This document shows, piece by piece, positions 52,709 to 62,000 of a DNA stretch of 64,000 nucleotides (within the stretch, counting starts at the first letter, position 1; every line of letters starts with the position of its first letter). The DNA is from a bacterium. Its GTDB lineage: Bacteria > Verrucomicrobiota > Kiritimatiellia > CAIKKV01 > CAITUY01. The notes under the pieces were generated by a model, which had not been told where the DNA came from, made no database searches, and saw nothing but the letters and a program-made list of their open reading frames with translations. The position numbers were made by a program, and so were the translations under genes. The DNA lies in contig JBAXWB010000003.1 in the NCBI GenBank assembly GCA_037128595.1, positions 124,001-188,000 of the forward strand. The letters are read 5' to 3'.

Positions 52709-52841
52709 GCGGGTTATTCGTTATTTGGATATTTGGACGGCGCTAGGTCTATGAAATCTTAAATGGAGGGCGCTGCTCCGTCAGCGCCGGCACTTAGGAA
52801 GGTTTTGACGGAGCAAAACCCTCCATTAAATGGAGTTGAGG
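52664..52841. repeat. Direct repeat, left copy (gspF tail plus REP pair)
   Basis: Begins with the last 45 bases of gspF, then GGGTTATTCGTTATT, then a divergent REP-like pair: minus unit 52763-52788 (GGCGCTG/CAGCGCC, loop ACGGAG) and plus unit 52801-52826 (GGTTTTG/CAAAACC, loop ACGGAG), tails CTCCAT. The same order returns at 53474-53664. Confidence 0.85.
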
Positions 52842-52848
52842 TTTGAAT

Positions 52849-53085
52849 ATGAAAAAACTAAATCGAATTGCTGTAGACTGCCGGGTTTGTATGGGGCAAC
52901 CTATTATCCGCGGAATGCGCATAACGGTTAGTGTGATCCTAAAAATGATGGCGGCAGGGAAAAGCATCGACGAGGTTTTGGCAGCATACCCTGAGTTAGA
53001 AAGGGAGGATGTGCAGCAGGCCATAGAATACGCTGCATGGACTTCTTCTGAACAAGTGATCGTTGAGCAACTTGTAGCGGTGTAA
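52849..53085 (+). CDS. DUF433 antitoxin-like protein
   Basis: 78 residues from the ATG at 52849 (GAGG seven bases upstream). Typical DUF433 sequence: 'CMGQPIIRGMRITVSVIL', 'GKSIDEVLAAYPELEREDVQQAIEYAA', a winged-helix-like DNA-binding fold found as antitoxin partner of PIN-like toxins. Followed five bases later by the DUF5615 gene. The pair is inserted between gspF and the prepilin genes. Confidence 0.93.
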   Translation: MKKLNRIAVDCRVCMGQPIIRGMRITVSVILKMMAAGKSIDEVLAAYPELEREDVQQAIEYAAWTSSEQVIVEQLVAV

Positions 53086-53090
53086 TTTCA

Positions 53091-53465
53091 ATGGCTAAAT
53101 TGAAGTATATCGCCGATATGAATATTTCGCCTTTAACGGTGAGTATTCTCTGTCGGGCCGGGTATGAGACGATTCGCGTGAATAAAGTCCTTTCGGCATC
53201 TGTGCCTGATGAGCAGATTCTTTCGTATGCGCGGGACAATGAATATGTGCTGATTACTGAGGATATGGATTTTTCGGCGTTGCTTGCGGTAAACGGGTAT
53301 GATCGACCGAGTGTAGTGTCATTAAGGTTGTCGTTTTCCGACCCCGAAACGGTTGCGGATCGGTTGATACATATTTTGCCAGCATGTGAGGGGTCATTGG
53401 TGGATGGATGTGTCGTGGCGGTTTCTGATGAAGTAATCCGGATTCGGCACCTTCCGATCGGATGA
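53091..53465 (+). CDS. DUF5615 PIN-like toxin
   Basis: 124 residues with the DUF5615 (Mut7-C/PIN-like) pattern: 'KYIADMNISPLTVSILCRAGYET', 'SVPDEQILSYARDNEYVLITEDMDF' and 'PSVVSLRL'. Conserved acidic residues (Asp in 'ADMN', Asp/Glu in 'DEQIL', 'TEDMDF') suit a PIN-like RNase site. It is the toxin half of a type II module with the upstream DUF433 protein. Confidence 0.92.
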   Translation: MAKLKYIADMNISPLTVSILCRAGYETIRVNKVLSASVPDEQILSYARDNEYVLITEDMDFSALLAVNGYDRPSVVSLRLSFSDPETVADRLIHILPACEGSLVDGCVVAVSDEVIRIRHLPIG

Positions 53466-53473
53466 AGATATAT

Positions 53474-53664
53474 ATCGCCATGTTCATGCCCATGATTTCG
53501 ATCATTGGGAATTTGTGAGGTTGGCAGGGGTTATTCGTTATTGGTTATTTGGAGGGCGCCGATTAGATCGGTCTCGATAATCTTAAATGGAGGGCGCTGC
53601 TCCGTCAGCGCCAGCATTTAGGAAGGTTTTGACGGAGCAAAACCCTCCATTTAATGGAGTTGGG
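53474..53664. repeat. Direct repeat, right copy (gspF tail plus REP pair)
   Basis: Repeats 35 identical bases of the gspF 3' end (53474-53508; after that GAATTTGTGA instead of AAGTTTGTAA), then GGTTATTCGTTATT, then a truncated unit (53551-53561), a minus unit (53587-53612) and a plus unit (53625-53650) with the same spacer as the left copy. The copied gspF tail is not part of any gene here. Confidence 0.85.
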
Positions 53665-53727
53665 GAAGTGGCAAGCCGACTTGCTCAACCATGTGTGATG
53701 CGGTACAATTCAGGGATGAGGTCGACT

Positions 53728-54408
53728 ATGAATGACGTTGATGTCGTGATATCAAATTGCCGCGAAGCGGGGAGTCTGCAACGTCGCGCCTTCACATTGA
53801 TTGAGTTGTTGGTGGTGATTGCAGTGATTATGATTCTGTCGGGAATCACCCTGAAGATAATGGGGAGTGTGGGGAATAAAGCGGCCAGGGCACGGACGAT
53901 CTGGAAGATGGAGCAGGTTAAAAATGCGTTAGCCGCCTATTATGCGGCTAATGGGTTTTATCCTCCGGGTGACACCTATGATGCCAATTCGTTCTATTCT
54001 CGCGACATAAATTTCGTTGGAAAAAATAATGAGCATCCGATTTGCAGTACCGACGGCATTTTCTTCGACACAACGGTGACAAATACATATTCATCGGCAG
54101 CTGACCCCTTTACCAGCAGGGGAATGCCGTACTATTTATATGCAGATCCTCAAGTTTCCAAGTGGAAGCATTATTTAAGCGCGGTCATGCCGCTCAACAC
54201 ATTTGGGAAGACCAATACTACTTATAGTTCCGGGCCAACGCCTCCAAACTCGGTCCAAAATTCGTATGTCAGGTTCTATGATGAATGGGGCAGAAGTTAT
54301 CAGTATGAATGCTCTCAGAGTGATAATTATCAGAAGTATAAATTATGGTCGAATGGGCCCCTTACAAACACCACGGCGGATGATGTTGGGATTGGGTGGC
54401 AAGACTAG
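53728..54408 (+). CDS. GspG-like prepilin, atypical Ala at the cleavage site
   Basis: 226 residues from the ATG at 53728 (GAGG six bases upstream); a longer frame from 53587 runs through REP sequence. A 21-residue leader ends 'LQRRA' before '[18 protein letters not shown]', the class III prepilin signature with Glu5. Residue -1 is Ala rather than Gly. Then 'KNALAAYYAANGFYPPGDTYDAN' resembles GspG. The C-terminal domain is longer than usual with several Asn/Tyr-rich loops. First of seven pseudopilin-like genes. Confidence 0.87.
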   Translation: MNDVDVVISNCREAGSLQRRAFTLIELLVVIAVIMILSGITLKIMGSVGNKAARARTIWKMEQVKNALAAYYAANGFYPPGDTYDANSFYSRDINFVGKNNEHPICSTDGIFFDTTVTNTYSSAADPFTSRGMPYYLYADPQVSKWKHYLSAVMPLNTFGKTNTTYSSGPTPPNSVQNSYVRFYDEWGRSYQYECSQSDNYQKYKLWSNGPLTNTTADDVGIGWQD

Positions 54409-54435
54409 AGTGAGTAAAAGGCAGGGGATGACTAA

Positions 54436-54933
54436 ATGAATAAGCGGATTTCCTTACGTTCAGACAAATTGCGGGCATTTACATTGATCGAGTTGCTGGT
54501 TGTAATCGTTATTATCATGATATTATCCGGACTGCTCATGCCTGTTTTTACATCTGCCAGAACGGCGGCAAAAAATACAAAAGCCAAGAATGATGTGAAG
54601 CAGATCGAAATTGCGTGGAAGGCGGTTTTGAGTGACTACCGGACCTGGACTTTGGCCGGCGTTGCTCCTGGAGATGATCTGAAGATGGATTCGGTAAATG
54701 TGGCGTATCTGCAGGGGCAGGGGGCCAATACGAAGCAGGTTCTCTATATGGAATTCCCTGTGGGGACATCAAGTTTCCTGGATCCCTGGAAGGTTGAGTA
54801 TCATTTTGCCTTAGGGGTTGATTCGATTTCGCCGCCTGGATACGGAAAACTCTATCGGGATGTGGGCGCCTGGTCCTATGGCAAGAATTCGTCTTCTAGC
54901 ATTACGACCGATCATGTGACTTCGTGGAAATGA
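54436..54933 (+). CDS. GspG-like prepilin
   Basis: 165 residues. Leader '[14 protein letters not shown]' then '[22 protein letters not shown]', again with Ala at -1 and Glu at +5. '[22 protein letters not shown]' replaces the usual GspG helix and C-terminal '[12 protein letters not shown]' has the 'D.W...Y' feature of major pseudopilins. 27 bp after the preceding prepilin gene. Confidence 0.87.
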   Translation: MNKRISLRSDKLRAFTLIELLVVIVIIMILSGLLMPVFTSARTAAKNTKAKNDVKQIEIAWKAVLSDYRTWTLAGVAPGDDLKMDSVNVAYLQGQGANTKQVLYMEFPVGTSSFLDPWKVEYHFALGVDSISPPGYGKLYRDVGAWSYGKNSSSSITTDHVTSWK

Positions 54934-54942
54934 TGTGTATTC

Positions 54943-55410
54943 ATGAGTAAATTGAACAAAAATGTGTCTTTACAAGGGGGCAGGATCAACAGGGGTGGGT
55001 TCACTCTGTTGGAGTTGTTGGTCGTCATTGCGATCATCGGAATCCTGGCGGGACTAATGTTTCCCGCGTTTTCAACCATGCAGAAAAACGCGAAAATCAA
55101 AAGAGCGACCGCTGATGTTACCGCCCTTTCAACGGCTATACGGGGTTACCATCTTTATTTTCATAAGTGGCCGGGAAATCCTGACGGGGGCGCATGGGGA
55201 GTTGACAACTATAAGGTGATCATCGATTTGGCTACTAACGGGAAGAAAGTGTTCTATGAGGCGACAGCGGCCAATTTGAATCAGCCGCTTATGGATCCCT
55301 TTGGCACAAACGCATATCAGATAATCATTAGCGGGGACGCTATCACAGTCACGTCCTACGGCCCTGATTGCAAAACTGGCGGTGGCGATGATATCAGCGC
55401 ATCAAATTAA
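54943..55410 (+). CDS. gspG: GspG-like major pseudopilin
   Basis: 155 residues. Leader of 21 residues ends 'RGG' before 'FTLLELLVVIAIIGILAGLMFPAF' (Gly at -1, Glu at +5). 'IRGYHLYFHKWPGNP' and 'LMDPFGTNAYQIIISGDAITVTSYGPDC' fit GspG: the last is the calcium-site-like loop 'DPFG...YGPD'. It is the best candidate for the major pseudopilin. The following gene overlaps its end. Confidence 0.88.
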   Translation: MSKLNKNVSLQGGRINRGGFTLLELLVVIAIIGILAGLMFPAFSTMQKNAKIKRATADVTALSTAIRGYHLYFHKWPGNPDGGAWGVDNYKVIIDLATNGKKVFYEATAANLNQPLMDPFGTNAYQIIISGDAITVTSYGPDCKTGGGDDISASN

Positions 55411-55885
55411 AAATACCGAGCGTTTGAATGTTCGGCGGGCACAATTAGCGTTTACGTTAGTTGAATTATTGGTTGTGATGGGGTTAATGATGATGTTGAT
55501 GGTCGCCGGGTTGGCTGGCTATCGGGGCATGCGACGGGGTGCTGAATTGAGAGGGGCTGACTCCATTGTCCGCACCACTTTGATGTTGGCGCGACAACAG
55601 GCGGTGATGAAGCGGAAGAGTGTCGAAGTGTTTTTCATTCACGACATCACCAATAACAGTCTGCGAATTGTTTCAGAGGCCAAAATGATTCACAGTGAAG
55701 TGTTTCTTCCCACGGCCATCGAATTTATTGCGCCGCCCGCCTCAATAAAATTCGGGCCAGCAGGCAGTGCCGGGCTTTTGGAGTTTGTCCCAATCAAGTT
55801 GCAAGAGAAGACCGGGATGGGATCGGCAGGCCACTTGGGCGTCAGTGCTATCACGAACTGGCCTTTGACGGGGGTAACCCAATGA
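55388..55885 (+). CDS. GspH-like minor pseudopilin
   Basis: 165 residues from the ATG at 55388 (a GTG at 55382 is also possible; neither has a good Shine-Dalgarno, so it is probably coupled to the upstream gene). Leader ends 'RRAQLA' before 'FTLVELLVVMGLMMMLMVAGL' (Ala at -1, Glu at +5). 'RTTLMLARQQAVMKRKSVEVFF' matches the GspH/FimT helix. Confidence 0.85.
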   Translation: MISAHQIKNTERLNVRRAQLAFTLVELLVVMGLMMMLMVAGLAGYRGMRRGAELRGADSIVRTTLMLARQQAVMKRKSVEVFFIHDITNNSLRIVSEAKMIHSEVFLPTAIEFIAPPASIKFGPAGSAGLLEFVPIKLQEKTGMGSAGHLGVSAITNWPLTGVTQ

Positions 55886-56349
55886 ACGACGTACGGCAAA
55901 ATCACGGTTTCACCCTGATTGAGGTGTGTTTTGCTGTTTTGATTGTTGGGCTTGGACTTCTTACCATTTTCAGTCTTTTCCCGAGTGGGTTGCGTATGGC
56001 TGAGGAAGATCTGGCTGACACAAAATGCGCCCTGTTCTCAGATAAGGTGCTTGCAGGATTGCATGCCAACGCAGCCGGAGTGACCAATGCAGCGGATTGG
56101 TCGAACGGTTCATTCGTTAATAAAATTCTGAAAGATGTATTGGATGTGGGTGTAAACGTCTCCATCACAGGCACAAATGCATATCCGCCAAGCACGGATG
56201 ATGGCGTGCGTTATAGTTTGAAAATTTCAGATGTCGTGCCCTATAGCGCAACGTTAGTCGTCTGGTTTGGGGAACATGGTTCACTGGCAGGTCAAGTCCC
56301 TTCGGTATCTGCCTACACAGAGTTTTATCAGTCGTATCAGGCGAAATGA
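55882..56349 (+). CDS. GspI/PilV-like minor pseudopilin
   Basis: 155 residues. Leader 'MNDVRQNHG' then 'FTLIEVCFAVLIVGLGLLTIFSLFPSGL', the GspI-type hydrophobic helix; 'SLFPSGLRMAE' is common in Verrucomicrobiota prepilins of this position. ATGA overlap with the gene before and with the next gene. Confidence 0.88.
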   Translation: MNDVRQNHGFTLIEVCFAVLIVGLGLLTIFSLFPSGLRMAEEDLADTKCALFSDKVLAGLHANAAGVTNAADWSNGSFVNKILKDVLDVGVNVSITGTNAYPPSTDDGVRYSLKISDVVPYSATLVVWFGEHGSLAGQVPSVSAYTEFYQSYQAK

Positions 56350-56891
56350 TGACAATGGCAATCAAACGGACAAAATCAGGTTTTACGCTGATTGAGCTAA
56401 TGGTGGCAATGGCCATCCTGCTTATTATTCTCGTGATCTGTGCTCAAATCTTCCAGCAGGCCCGGGTCGCCTGGTCTTCGGGGCAGGATCTGGTGGATAT
56501 GAATATGACTGGCCGCGCGGTTGCTGATTGCATCTTTCAGGAACTAACCCAGGCCGTTAGTACAAATGTTGATATTTCGGCCTTAAGTATCACTTTCACT
56601 AAAATCGGTAATGCCGCGTCAGGCACCCCGGCTCTGCAGGAAGTGAAGTATAACTTTGATGGCTCGTATGTGTTTCGTAATGGTATCAAGATCTGCCCCA
56701 GTGCTGCTGTTGCAACCCCTCGCCCCGGGATTATGAGTTTAGCGTTCTCGCCGACAACTACTCCACCAGCAGGGGTGTTGCCTGATTATGTGGATATTGT
56801 CGCTACCGTTGGTATTCAGGGCTCAGCCTTGACCGACACCTACAAGACCCGGGTCTACTTCCCTAACCGCAAGCGCTATGAACTGCCATAA
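56346..56891 (+). CDS. GspJ/PilW-like minor pseudopilin
   Basis: 181 residues. Leader ends 'RTKSG' before 'FTLIELMVAMAILLIILVICAQIF'; 'RAVADCIFQELTQAVSTNVD' resembles the GspJ early region. Starts at the ATG overlapping the previous stop; an in-frame ATG nine bases later is possible. Confidence 0.87.
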   Translation: MMTMAIKRTKSGFTLIELMVAMAILLIILVICAQIFQQARVAWSSGQDLVDMNMTGRAVADCIFQELTQAVSTNVDISALSITFTKIGNAASGTPALQEVKYNFDGSYVFRNGIKICPSAAVATPRPGIMSLAFSPTTTPPAGVLPDYVDIVATVGIQGSALTDTYKTRVYFPNRKRYELP

Positions 56892-56902
56892 GGATACCCT
56901 TC

Positions 56903-58957
56903 ATGATGCAACACCAATCCAAGGCTGACAAGAACAGGGAGGGGATTGCGATCATTATGGTCATTGGCCTGTTGGCCTTAATGATGATTTTGGGTGTGGC
57001 CTTTGCTATTTACATGCGGACCGGGCGTATGGCGGCCGGCAATTTCAAGAATGATGTTGTGACACGGCAGTTATTACCGGTGGCTCTAAATCAAGCACTT
57101 CAGGATATGGAGGCTAAGCTAGGGGCCTCCGTATATCCTGATTGGGATGTCTTGGCGTCTTCTGGCAGTGATAACGCTCTGGAGTTTACGAATGCGTCAA
57201 CCTTGAATTGGATTCCTCAAGGGATCCTCGCCATGACGAATCCGATCCCTAAGTGGATTCCTGTCCCGAATGATGGACGAGTTGCCTACCTTGTTCTTAA
57301 TTGTTCTGGGTTGCTCGATGCCAATTATGCCGGTGGCGGGGCTACGCGGGGATTTGGCACGAACGTGTCCGAAATACAGGTTTCGACTTTAGCCGAAGTG
57401 AATGATTATACCGCTCTTGCTAATAATCGAAATTACGAAACCATTCAGGAGTTGGGCGTAAAGGGTTCTGGCGCATCGCCTGCGCCGCTCAAAGCTCCTC
57501 CCTCAAGCTTGGTTACCTATTCGTTTTTCCCGTGGGTATACGGAGGTGTAGGGGTTGCCCCCGTTTCTTTGGATGGTGGAACTAATACGCTTATTAGGGA
57601 CAAGGCTAAAATTAAAGCTGCTTTTATCGCTAGTGGTATAGCTCCCGCTGATGCAGAGAATGTGTATTTAGCTTTGTATGACTATGAAGATGAGGATGAT
57701 ATTCCGCAAAATTTAGGGACGATGTGTACTGAATCTGTCCCTATGTTTAACGAGGTCGGAATCACGCTAAAATATGAAAGCAAGGGCGGGACTAAGTTTA
57801 AACTGAAAGGTGAAATTGATGTAGAATGGATTTACCCCTTTGTGAAGGCTACATCTAAAAATTATTATGTAGATTTATCGGTTGATTTTACTGGAACTCC
57901 TGGCTTCCCTCTGCCTGCAGCGGTTAAAACAGTGATTTCTGCTCATGATTATGATCCGTCATTAACGGAATATTCCTCTGTTCCGACCCCCTACGGTGTG
58001 CCGACATATGCATTCGGGCTTGCTGAACAGGATTATGCTGCATATACCAATCAGGAGAATATCGTCACAGGACGTGTGAGTTTGCTTATGCGTTCAGGTA
58101 CTGACACGGGACCAGTTGTGGATGCTGTTCCGACAAATACAGTAAAATCATTTCTTTTTGTGATGAAAAGTCCGAAATATGCGTTCATGGCGGCGGCGAA
58201 TAAAAATTACGTTTCGGATAAAGAGTGTTTTGATCCGCGGTACAATTGGGACCCTAGCGCCAGTTATTGGAAAGATGTGACGATGCCATCAGTGCCATCA
58301 TTGGGGTTTGAAAACAATATTACGAAGGCATATCGTCTTGATGGTATTGTCGAGGTGGATAAGGACGAAAGCATGTATGTTGCTAATCGTCCTTTGCAAA
58401 GCATCGCGGAACTATCGTATTTGCCGCGAATAAGTTCTGGGACTCTGGCATTTTGGAAAACTATACGGATATTCCCTTTGGCTGATTCTTCGCTTGATCG
58501 AGTTTTGGATTATTTCACCTTAACAACGAATTCATCTTTGAAAGGAGTTGTTAATCCAAATACCCGATCCGAAGAGGTGATGAAGGCGCTTTTTACGGGG
58601 ATGACTATGGATGAATACCCTGGTGGCCCTGGTACCCCGGTTGATGCTCAGGCATTGGCGTCGGCATGGGTGTCTCATGGCAATCCAATCGCGACTCTTT
58701 CGGATTTGGGGCAGAAGTGTACAAACATGATTTCCGGGACAGCTTTCCGCCAAGAATCAATTCTTCGTAATACGGTGGGGTTGCTACATACGCGGCAAAA
58801 CTATTTCTTGGTTCTGCTTTGCGGACAAACGGCCAGGACATTGCCCGGTGGAAAAATAATGCCTGTATCGAGTGTTCATGGTATTGCCGAGGTTTGGCGG
58901 GACCCTCTTGGGTCTCATGCCACTTTTATTCGCATGCTGAAGCCCCTGGACGACTAG
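56903..58957 (+). CDS. gspK: GspK-like large pseudopilin
   Basis: 684 residues. Leader 'KADKNREG' then 'IAIIMVIGLLALMMILGVAFAIYMRTGRMAAGNF': a pseudopilin helix without Glu5, which is typical of GspK, the tip component. AAGGA is eight bases before the ATG. It is about twice as long as usual GspK and carries an inserted region (about 250-420). The C-terminal half has 'YVANRPLQSIAELSYLP' and 'FALRQESILRNTVGLL'-like features. Codon use is visibly more AT-rich than that of upstream genes. Last gene of the secretion cluster. Confidence 0.85.
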   Translation: MMQHQSKADKNREGIAIIMVIGLLALMMILGVAFAIYMRTGRMAAGNFKNDVVTRQLLPVALNQALQDMEAKLGASVYPDWDVLASSGSDNALEFTNASTLNWIPQGILAMTNPIPKWIPVPNDGRVAYLVLNCSGLLDANYAGGGATRGFGTNVSEIQVSTLAEVNDYTALANNRNYETIQELGVKGSGASPAPLKAPPSSLVTYSFFPWVYGGVGVAPVSLDGGTNTLIRDKAKIKAAFIASGIAPADAENVYLALYDYEDEDDIPQNLGTMCTESVPMFNEVGITLKYESKGGTKFKLKGEIDVEWIYPFVKATSKNYYVDLSVDFTGTPGFPLPAAVKTVISAHDYDPSLTEYSSVPTPYGVPTYAFGLAEQDYAAYTNQENIVTGRVSLLMRSGTDTGPVVDAVPTNTVKSFLFVMKSPKYAFMAAANKNYVSDKECFDPRYNWDPSASYWKDVTMPSVPSLGFENNITKAYRLDGIVEVDKDESMYVANRPLQSIAELSYLPRISSGTLAFWKTIRIFPLADSSLDRVLDYFTLTTNSSLKGVVNPNTRSEEVMKALFTGMTMDEYPGGPGTPVDAQALASAWVSHGNPIATLSDLGQKCTNMISGTAFRQESILRNTVGLLHTRQNYFLVLLCGQTARTLPGGKIMPVSSVHGIAEVWRDPLGSHATFIRMLKPLDD

Positions 58958-59060
58958 TCGGGTAAGTGGTTTTCAGTTTATACCGTGACGCAATACCGAG
59001 ACCCGAATTGGGCCCGATGTCGTCGATCCCCTTCCTCCCTTTGCCCTTTTCTGAATGATG

Positions 59061-62000
59061 TCAGGGCCCATTCGTGGAAACGACTTTATAGAAGACGGGT
59101 GTCATATTAGGAGTGGTCGTGAAGCGCAGAACATAATTTGTTGCGTTATTAGTGAGTGTAGCTCCAGATACCATCGCCCATAAATTGGATGATAGCAGGT
59201 TCGTTGAATACCATGGAGATGGATACCAGTCGTTTGTGCGGGAACATTCAATCATGACGTTAGTGTTGATTATACTGAACGCATAAATCAGAACGACAGG
59301 TGGATATCCGGTAGAACTGGCGATGGTGAAAAACTGCATTTCATTAATAGTTCCAGGGGTGTACGTTCCATCATTTCCTAGGATCCAGCTGAAGGAGGTG
59401 CTGTTTGTGCCTTCTAGTCCGAATGATGTATTAATCCATTTGTCATCATAGCCCACATAGGTGAATCCCTGGTTTGTCAGAGCAGGTATAGGCGCCGATG
59501 CGTCAACACCATAAGAGATGGAGTCGCCGTAAACGCCCGAGGGGCGCAAGATACGGAATCCCCCGCGATCAGAGAATTGATTAGTTAAAGTTTGATCCCG
59601 CGTGGTAATGCTTGATGTACCAATTACCCAAAATCCATATCCGTTTGTTGCGTTACTAAAGGTTGAATTATTGGTGACTACATAGACGGCTTGAGTGTTA
59701 GCTATCGAATTTCTGACTTGAATCACCCAGTTGCGTATATCCGAAGTCGCACTTCCACATAATTCGAGATATTGGCCACTATAGTCGTTCGGATAATCCT
59801 TAATATTGAATTCATTAATCCACACCGAACCAGTCGGACATGAGAACACCACGTAGAAGGCGTTGCTCGTGCCGTACTGGGATGGCAATGGGTCATACCA
59901 GGCCGGGACAGTACTGAATTGTTTGTTGGTCATAGGGCTTGTGATCTCCGTGTGGTAGCCGGAAAAGACGGCCTTTACACCGTACCGCACGAATGTATCC
60001 GAGCTGAACGGGGGAATATTAACATCTCCCTGGGTTTGGTAGCGATACCGGGGGTTGGAGGCAGTCCCGCTGGTACTGATGCAACTCATGGATAGATAGG
60101 CGGCGGGAGCGGATGTCATCGCTGTATAGGTTGTGCCGGTGGCATAATAAGCCGTCATGACAAGGTTGGAGGGCTGGTAGAACAGATTATAAGCGTCCAC
60201 GGCGACATCGACCCGATTAGTGTAAAGAGGGATTGAAGGGGTGATGACAAGATTGCTCATGGAGAACGTACTGGCCCAGGGGGCCGTAATGAGGATGTCG
60301 TCAAGGCAGACCCGGCCCACCGCATTGCTGTAAGTGAGGTCATTGCGAATCCTGACATAGTGTGAATTAGGGTCATAAATGTCTGTCTTGTAGTAAGCAT
60401 AGTCGTTGATATTGGTGATGTTGGAAATGGAGCCGACGTCTGTCCATTCAGGCTCAGTGTTTCCCCCGGTAACTGATTTCTGGACTTTTATTCGTGCAGG
60501 CTGTGCAGGCGAGTTGGTCGACCAATTGCGATACCAGAAACTGATTTCGCCGACACCTTCCGCAGAAGCGGGGGACTTGATGCAAGTGGCGATGTTGGTG
60601 TCGGGTGTATTAGTGGCGCCTATCGCGACATCGGCTACATAATTGCTGTTCAAATAGCCAGCCCCCATGGAAAATTCTCGAGCTAAAAGTGGTGGAGCAG
60701 AAGCCATGTAGTCAATATTTGCATTGTTTACATACCAGTCATCTATCGTCGCGAATCCATCGGCCTGGAAGTTTTGTAGCAACAGGGCGCCTGGGTTGGG
60801 TGTGATGTTTTTAACCCGGAGATAGATTAATGGTTTGGTTGACATCAATGCAAAAGTGAAGGTGCTATAAACCGACGGGCTTGCGAAAACCACATTGGAT
60901 ATGGTTGCCAGATTGGTGGCCGTGGCCCAGTCCCCGGGATTTGTATAACAGGCCTGAAGCACAAAACCGACTGGCGATGTGCTTAGCCCGCTATAGGATA
61001 AGCTGATAAGCGAGACACCGCCTGTAATGGCCGGGGAGTCCAGTCCCTGATCCATGCCCTGTTTCGCCCGTGATGTTTCAAACCGGCACCGGCTTGTGCC
61101 CGGGGCGGCCGGATCCGTTTCGATCCAGCTTTGATGCGCGACCCATCCGTTTGTTCCGTTTTCGGACGCGAACCAATCCCGTACTTCTAATTTCACAATG
61201 CTCATTTTCGAAGTGGGCGCGAAAATGATGTCGAGCGGGATGTTGGTATTAAACAGATTTGTCCAAACACAGGTAGTTATCGTGTTTGTAATATTGTTTG
61301 TGTTCGCAAGAAACTTCCAGTTTCCGGAAATGGTGAAGTCAGCGGGTTGATCCATGTTATTAGTGGGAGTGGCATAAATCGTCATTTGGGCAGGGGCGTT
61401 GCTGGATAAAAGCGGTTTGAAACTGCAGATAACCGCTCCAATTCCATCGAGGATGGGCTTCGGATCCTGATGGCTTATCTGAACAAAATAGGAGTCCGAA
61501 GGTTTCGTGACGGTGCTCGGGGTCCGCATGGTTGTGTTGGAATAAGTATTGTACCAGGAAAGATACCCGTAGGAACCGCCGCCAAACGCTTCTGGTCCCG
61601 GTATATTGGTTGCCGTTGACCAAGTCCCCGCGCTGAAGTCTTCGACGCGCGACTGGGATACATTGGTTGGCCAGGAGTTGAAATTCTTGATGCCGCTTCC
61701 TGCGCTCGTTTTGCTTAACCCTTTGAGCGCGTATTTGTCCTGGGTGTCGTAACCTGCGGCATTGAAGTCCTGGTAAAGACATTTTTGGACAAAGTACTCG
61801 CCGGTTTGTTCGTTGAACCGCACCACATAATCGCCTGTGAAGGAGCCGGTGAGGGTGATGTTCGTTTGGCCGGCCCCCGCAAAGTCACTGAGCGGGAGGG
61901 TGGATTTCCAGTTATTGGAATTTCCCCACAGTACGCTGTTGGTGAGATAACCCGCCCCCGCCGAATAACCTGAACCTTGGAAACTGAGATTGAATGTAGT

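Noticed and set aside
53587-53727. Upstream extension of the first prepilin gene
   Set aside because: The extra 47 residues come from a REP pair; the ATG at 53728 has GAGG at good distance and gives a normal prepilin leader.
58958-59060. Bidirectional terminator between the convergent genes
   Set aside because: Only weak short pairings (such as CCC GAATT GGG) and no T-run are visible.
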